A DNA stretch of 27,467 nucleotides, from assembly GCA_959600835.1 (NCBI GenBank), contig CAUGNQ010000024.1:1-27467 (forward strand), in the 5' to 3' direction. The notes under the pieces were generated by a model. The model was not told where the DNA came from and made no database searches. It was given only the letters and a program-made list of their open reading frames with translations. This DNA is from an uncultured Collinsella sp. Its GTDB lineage: Bacteria; Actinomycetota; Coriobacteriia; Coriobacteriales; Coriobacteriaceae. Positions 23,661 to 27,467 of the stretch are shown here, piece after piece. Within the stretch, counting starts at the first letter, position 1. The number at the start of each line of letters is the position of its first letter. The position numbers and the translations under genes are program-made.

Positions 23661-23690
23661 AAGCAGGGGAGGTTTTGGCCTTCCCTGCTT
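23661..23690 (+). terminator. Stable hairpin between binding protein and permease genes
   Basis: AAGCAGGGGAGG (23661-23672) pairs with CCTTCCCTGCTT (23679-23690) with one G-T pair and a TTTTGG loop; one more C-G pair can be added outside. There is no T-tract, so full termination is unlikely. It fits a partial attenuator or an RNA-stabilising stem between livK and livH. Confidence 0.6.
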
Positions 23691-23767
23691 GCTTGGTATC
23701 TAGGGACAACGTAGCGTCCCTGTTTCATACATCAACTGGAAACCTATTCGAAAGGGGGATGTGGAAC

Positions 23768-24649
23768 ATGACGGTCTTTATTCAATACCTGGTCAACGGC
23801 CTGTCCATGGGCAGTGTCTACGCCATCATCGCGTTGGGCTACACCATGGTCTATGGTATCGCCAAGATGCTGAACTTCGCTCACGGCGACGTCATCATGG
23901 TCGGTGCCTATGTCTCGTTCTGCGCCACGTCGTATCTCGGCCTCCCGGGCTGGGCATCTGTAATTCTCTCTTGCGCGGTCTGCACGGTTCTCGGTGTTCT
24001 CATTGAGGGTCTGGCCTATAAGCCGCTGCGCCAAGCAGGCCCGCTGGCCGTTTTGATCACGGCCATCGGCGTGTCCTACTTCCTGCAGAATGCCGCGCAG
24101 CTTCTGTGGGGCGCCACGCCCAAGAACTTCACTTCGCTCGTCACCTTCCCGGTGCCGGAGTTCTTGGCCAAGTTCAACGTGAGCGCCGTATCGCTCGTCA
24201 CCATCGTCGCCTGTCTGGTTATCATGGCCGGCCTGATGTTCTTTACAGGTAAGACCAAGATGGGCAAAGCCATGCGCGCCGTGTCCGAGGACAAGGCCGC
24301 CGCTCAGCTCATGGGCATCAACGTCAACCGCACCATCTCGATGACGTTTGCCATCGGCTCTGCCCTTGCCGCCATCGCCGGTGTGCTGCTGTGCTCCTAC
24401 TCGCCGGTGCTGCAGCCCACGACGGGTGCCATGCCTGGCATCAAGGCCTTCGACGCCGCCGTCTTCGGCGGTATCGGCTCCATCCCCGGCGCCTTTGTCG
24501 GTGGCATTCTCATCGGCATCATCGAGGCGATGGCGCAGGCCTACATTTCCACGAGCCTTGCCAACTCCATCGTCTTTGGTGTTCTGATCATCGTCCTGCT
24601 CGTCAAGCCTGCCGGCCTCTTGGGCAAGTACGTCCCCGAGAAGGTGTAG
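23768..24649 (+). CDS. livH: Branched-chain amino acid ABC transporter permease LivH
   Basis: A 293-residue membrane protein. Its start (IQYLVNGLSMGSVYAIIALG) and NFAHGDVIMVGAY are hallmark LivH sequences, followed by about eight helices, the cytoplasmic loop MGKAMRAVSEDKAAAQLMGI that contacts the ATPases, and the final FGGIGSIPGAFVGGILIG. ATG 23768 lies 9 nt after AAGGGGG (23752-23758); an in-frame ATG at 23759 is too close to that site. It pairs with LivM to form the channel. Confidence 0.95.
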   Translation: MTVFIQYLVNGLSMGSVYAIIALGYTMVYGIAKMLNFAHGDVIMVGAYVSFCATSYLGLPGWASVILSCAVCTVLGVLIEGLAYKPLRQAGPLAVLITAIGVSYFLQNAAQLLWGATPKNFTSLVTFPVPEFLAKFNVSAVSLVTIVACLVIMAGLMFFTGKTKMGKAMRAVSEDKAAAQLMGINVNRTISMTFAIGSALAAIAGVLLCSYSPVLQPTTGAMPGIKAFDAAVFGGIGSIPGAFVGGILIGIIEAMAQAYISTSLANSIVFGVLIIVLLVKPAGLLGKYVPEKV

Positions 24650-24658
24650 GTGAGCGTT

Positions 24659-25738
24659 ATGAAGTTTCTTAAAGACAAGCAGACGCGTCACGACTTTGTT
24701 ACGTACGCCATGTGCCTTGTGGCGTTCGCCATCGTGTTCTTTATGCAGTCCAACCACATGATTCCGCGCATGATCGCCGGTCAGCTGGTTCCCATCACGG
24801 CCTATATCGTCATGGCCATCTCCCTTAACCTCGTCGTCGGCATCGCGGGCGACTTGTCGCTGGGCCACGCGGGCTTTATGAGTGTCGGTGCCTATACGGG
24901 AATCGTTACCGCGGTCGCGCTGGAGAGCGCCGTTCCCTCCGATCCGGTGCGCCTTATCATCAGTATCGTGGTCGGCGCCATCGCTGCCGCCATCCTGGGC
25001 TTCTTGATCGGCATCCCGGTCCTGCGCCTGAGCGGCGACTATCTGGCCATCGTGACCCTGGCTTTTGGCGAGATCATCAAAGAGATCGTCACCTGCCTCA
25101 TTGTGGGCGTCGACTCCCGCGGCCTGCATGTGATCTTTAACATCACGGGTAACTCCACGATCGACGACCTGCACCTGCTCGAGGACGGCACCGCCATCAT
25201 CAAGGGCGCGCAGGGCGCATCGGGCGTGTCGACCTATTCGACTTTCCTTGCCGGCGCCATCCTGGTCATGGTCGCACTCGTGATCGTGCTCAACCTGGTT
25301 CGCAGCCGTACCGGCCGTGCCATTATGGCCGTGCGTGACAACAAGATCGCTGCCGAGTCCGTGGGTATCTCCGTCACCCAGTACCGCATGATCGCCTTCG
25401 TGGTTTCCGCTGCCCTCGCCGGCGCTGCCGGAGCCCTCTTCGGCGGTAACTTCTCGCAGCTCTCCGCCACCAAGTTCGACTTCAACACGTCCATCCTCAT
25501 TCTGGTGTTCGTGGTCCTGGGCGGTCTGGGCAACATGCGCGGCTCCGTCATCGCGGCGGCGTTGCTTACGGTGCTTCCCGAGCTGCTCCGTCAGTTCTCG
25601 GACTACCGCATGCTCATCTACGCCATCGTGCTGATCCTGGTCATGATCTTTACCAACAACCCGCAGCTCAAGTCGTTCTTCGCACGCATTAAGGACCGCT
25701 TTGCTTCCAAGAAGGAGGTGGCAGCCGATGCCCAGTAA
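24659..25738 (+). CDS. livM: Branched-chain amino acid ABC transporter permease LivM
   Basis: A 359-residue membrane protein, second half of the channel. Conserved segments are ISLNLVVGIAGDLSLGHAGF, RLSGDYLAIVTLAFGEI, the ATPase-contact loop AVRDNKIAAESVGI and GGLGNMRGSVIAAALLTVLP. An insert of about 45 residues (139-185) between helices probably faces outside. ATG 24659 follows AGGTG by 6 nt; a GTG at 24650, directly after the livH stop, is also possible with GAAGG upstream. The gene overlaps livG by 11 nt. Confidence 0.94.
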   Translation: MKFLKDKQTRHDFVTYAMCLVAFAIVFFMQSNHMIPRMIAGQLVPITAYIVMAISLNLVVGIAGDLSLGHAGFMSVGAYTGIVTAVALESAVPSDPVRLIISIVVGAIAAAILGFLIGIPVLRLSGDYLAIVTLAFGEIIKEIVTCLIVGVDSRGLHVIFNITGNSTIDDLHLLEDGTAIIKGAQGASGVSTYSTFLAGAILVMVALVIVLNLVRSRTGRAIMAVRDNKIAAESVGISVTQYRMIAFVVSAALAGAAGALFGGNFSQLSATKFDFNTSILILVFVVLGGLGNMRGSVIAAALLTVLPELLRQFSDYRMLIYAIVLILVMIFTNNPQLKSFFARIKDRFASKKEVAADAQ

Positions 25739-26588
25739 GTTTGAGTTCAACAAGGGCAAGATGGTCCCGTATCCTTCTGGCGCCATCGTTCCCGACCGCG
25801 ACCTGGGCCAGCGCCCGGCGCTCGAGTGCATCCACTTGGGCATTGAATTTGGCGGCCTTAAGGCAGTCGACGACTTTAGCCTGACCATCGGTAAGACCGA
25901 GATCGCCGGTCTGATCGGTCCCAACGGTGCCGGTAAGACCACGGTCTTCAACCTGCTCACCAAGGTGTACCAGCCCACGCACGGTACCATCCTGCTCGAC
26001 GGTGAGGACACCTCGGGCAAGTCGGTCTATCAGGTCAACCGCATGGGTATTGCCCGTACCTTCCAGAACATTCGCCTGTTCAACACCATGACGGTGGAGG
26101 ACAACGTCAAGGTCGGTCTGCACAACCAGGAGCGCTACTCCGGCTTTGAGGGCGTGCTGCGCCTGCCGACGTATTGGAAGCACGAGAAGGCCGCCCACGA
26201 GCGCGCCATGGAGCTGCTGTCCATTTTTGATATGGAGCACCTGGCAAACGAGCAGGCCGGCTCGCTGCCTTACGGCGCCCAGCGTCGTCTGGAGATCGTC
26301 CGCGCGCTTGCCACCAACCCCAAACTGCTGCTGCTCGACGAGCCTGCCGCCGGCATGAACCCGTCCGAGACCGCGGAGCTCATGGAGAACATCGTCAAGA
26401 TCCGCGACACCTTTGGCATCGCCATTATGCTTATCGAGCATGATATGTCGCTCGTCATGAACATCTGCGAGGGCATCTGCGTGCTCAACTTTGGTAAGGT
26501 CATCGCCAAGGGCACGGCCGAGGAGATCCAGAACAACGATGCCGTAATTGAGGCATATCTGGGCAAGCAGGATAAGGGGGAGAACTAA
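25728..26588 (+). CDS. livG: Branched-chain amino acid ABC transporter ATPase LivG
   Basis: A 286-residue ABC ATPase. Walker A is GPNGAGKT (64-71), the signature region is LPYGAQRR from 180, Walker B is LLLLDEP from 200 and the H-loop His is at 238 in IEHDM. The Q-loop FQNIRLFNTMTV and the LPYGAQ form of the signature are typical of LivG. About 30 residues precede the ABC fold, longer than in E. coli. ATG 25728 lies 7-8 nt after GAAGGAGGTG inside the end of livM, so the two genes are coupled. Confidence 0.95.
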   Translation: MPSKFEFNKGKMVPYPSGAIVPDRDLGQRPALECIHLGIEFGGLKAVDDFSLTIGKTEIAGLIGPNGAGKTTVFNLLTKVYQPTHGTILLDGEDTSGKSVYQVNRMGIARTFQNIRLFNTMTVEDNVKVGLHNQERYSGFEGVLRLPTYWKHEKAAHERAMELLSIFDMEHLANEQAGSLPYGAQRRLEIVRALATNPKLLLLDEPAAGMNPSETAELMENIVKIRDTFGIAIMLIEHDMSLVMNICEGICVLNFGKVIAKGTAEEIQNNDAVIEAYLGKQDKGEN

Positions 26589-27302
26589 ATGGCAGAGCCG
26601 ATGCTTTCCGTCTACAACATCAACGTCTGGTACGGCGCTATCCACGCCATCAAGGACATCTCCTTTAACGTCAACGAGGGCGAGATCGTGGCCCTGATCG
26701 GCGCGAACGGCGCCGGTAAGTCCACGACGCTTAAAACCATCTCGGGCCTGCTGCGTTCCAAGACCGGCTCCATCAAGTTTATGGGCGAGGACATTACCCA
26801 TACGCCTGCCGATAAACTGGTGGGCAAGGGCCTGGCCCAGGTTCCCGAGGGCCGTCGCGCCTTTTTGCAGATGACGGTCGAGGAGAACCTGGAGATGGGC
26901 GCCTACACGCAGCCCAAGTCCACGGTGGCTCCGGGCCTTGAGCGCGTCTACGAGCAGTTCCCGCGCCTTAAGGAGCGCCGTCGCCAGGTCGCCGGCACCC
27001 TTTCGGGCGGCGAACAGCAGATGCTCGTTATGGGGCGCGCCCTTATGAGCAACCCCAAGCTGCTCATGCTCGATGAGCCTTCCATGGGTCTGGCGCCGAT
27101 TCTGATTGAGCAGATCTTCCAGATTGTCGAGGACCTGCACAAGGCCGGCACCACGGTGCTTCTGGTCGAGCAGAACGCCCAGATGGCGCTTTCAATCGCC
27201 ACGCGCGGCTACGTGCTCGAGACCGGCAAGATCACCATGACCGGCAGCGGCCAAGAGCTGCTCCACGACGACAACGTCCGCAAAGCCTACCTGGGCGGCT
27301 AG
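26589..27302 (+). CDS. livF: Branched-chain amino acid ABC transporter ATPase LivF
   Basis: A 237-residue ABC ATPase, the second nucleotide-binding subunit. Walker A GANGAGKS is at 38-45, VPEGRRAFLQMTVEENL is the Q-loop region typical of LivF, the signature LSGGEQQ starts at 138, and Walker B LLMLDEP at 158. The H-loop is VEQN, as usual in LivF. The ATG directly follows the livG TAA, with GGGGGAG 8 nt upstream. It closes the transporter operon and is followed by hairpins. Confidence 0.96.
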   Translation: MAEPMLSVYNINVWYGAIHAIKDISFNVNEGEIVALIGANGAGKSTTLKTISGLLRSKTGSIKFMGEDITHTPADKLVGKGLAQVPEGRRAFLQMTVEENLEMGAYTQPKSTVAPGLERVYEQFPRLKERRRQVAGTLSGGEQQMLVMGRALMSNPKLLMLDEPSMGLAPILIEQIFQIVEDLHKAGTTVLLVEQNAQMALSIATRGYVLETGKITMTGSGQELLHDDNVRKAYLGG

Positions 27303-27305
27303 ATA

Positions 27306-27333
27306 GTTACGCGGTTTTACCAAACCGCGTAAC
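27306..27333 (+). terminator. Perfect 12-bp hairpin after livF
   Basis: GTTACGCGGTTT (27306-27317) and AAACCGCGTAAC (27322-27333) pair perfectly around a 4-nt TACC loop, 3 nt after the livF stop. No T-tract follows, so this may be an RNA end-stabilising stem or work with the next structure as a terminator. Confidence 0.6.
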
Positions 27334-27351
27334 GGCTCGACGCTGCGCGAG

Positions 27352-27440
27352 CGCCAGAGCGACAACTTGTCATTCAAAGAGGGCGGCATGACCAGAAGGT
27401 CAATGCCGCCTCGTTTCAAGGCACCTTGCTCGCTCTGGCG
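27352..27440. repeat. Nested palindromic element near the right edge
   Basis: An outer 11-bp perfect inverted repeat, CGCCAGAGCGA (27352-27362) with TCGCTCTGGCG (27430-27440), encloses three smaller hairpins: GACAA-C-TTGTC, a 12-bp stem GGCGGCATGACC with GGTCAATGCCGCC (27382-27410, one bulge, AGAA loop) and AAGG-CA-CCTT. The element could be a palindromic dispersed repeat, a strong terminator or a structured RNA. No coding sense was found in 27334-27467. Confidence 0.55.
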
Positions 27441-27467
27441 GGCTTTCGCTGTCCGCGCCAAAACATC

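Noticed and set aside
23744..26020. A 758-codon open frame antisense to livH, livM and livG
   Set aside because: Asp-, His- and Gly-rich low-complexity shadow of three well recognised genes; no ribosome site or domain.

Overview
This window looks like a chromosomal segment of a GC-rich anaerobic gut actinobacterium of the Coriobacteriia, most likely Collinsella or a close relative. That assignment is inference from the style of the proteins and the gene mix: a single-chain PurL of about 1250 residues, an electron-transfer flavoprotein, AzlCD, a full Liv transporter, and short palindromic dispersed repeats. No rRNA or other marker gene is present to confirm it. No tRNA, integrase, transposase or CRISPR array was found.

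Layout. 1-5.8 kb: the 3' end of etfA, a convergent HD-domain hydrolase, azlCD (branched-chain amino acid export), a KdgT-type sugar-acid permease, a membrane GGDEF protein and an EamA exporter. 5.9-9.6 kb: purL on the minus strand with a strong terminator. 9.8-11.4 kb: a CPA2-type cation/proton antiporter. 11.4-18.4 kb: an AT-richer accessory island. 18.4-20.8 kb: an SDR oxidoreductase and homoserine dehydrogenase, both minus strand. 21.0-27.3 kb: a branched-chain amino acid type ABC importer with two tandem substrate-binding lipoproteins, then livH, livM, livG and livF.

The island is the most interesting part. It is bordered on both sides by same-orientation copies of a repeat element built from 46-nt palindromes repeated every 62 nt and ended by a hairpin; a 49-bp stretch is identical between the two copies. 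On the left is an autoinhibited-type Fic protein with its own promoter. From the right, facing inward, runs a five-gene operon: FHA-domain protein, SPFH (stomatin/YdjI-like) protein with a C-terminal zinc ribbon, four-helix membrane protein, TIR-like protein of the CBASS Cap12/Pycsar effector family, and a zinc-ribbon/TPR/coiled-coil protein. The last four reading frames overlap by 1, 1 and 4 nt. The operon has no cyclic-nucleotide synthase, so it is not a standard CBASS or Pycsar locus. I suggest a membrane-scaffolded, FHA-linked NADase-type defence or stress system; this is inference.

Regulatory structure is visible in several places: an 11-bp inverted repeat between the HD gene and azlC, an operator-like dyad inside the promoter of the island operon, several rho-independent terminators, a structured leader before the second binding protein, a hairpin between the binding-protein genes and the permease genes, and an elaborate nested palindrome after livF.
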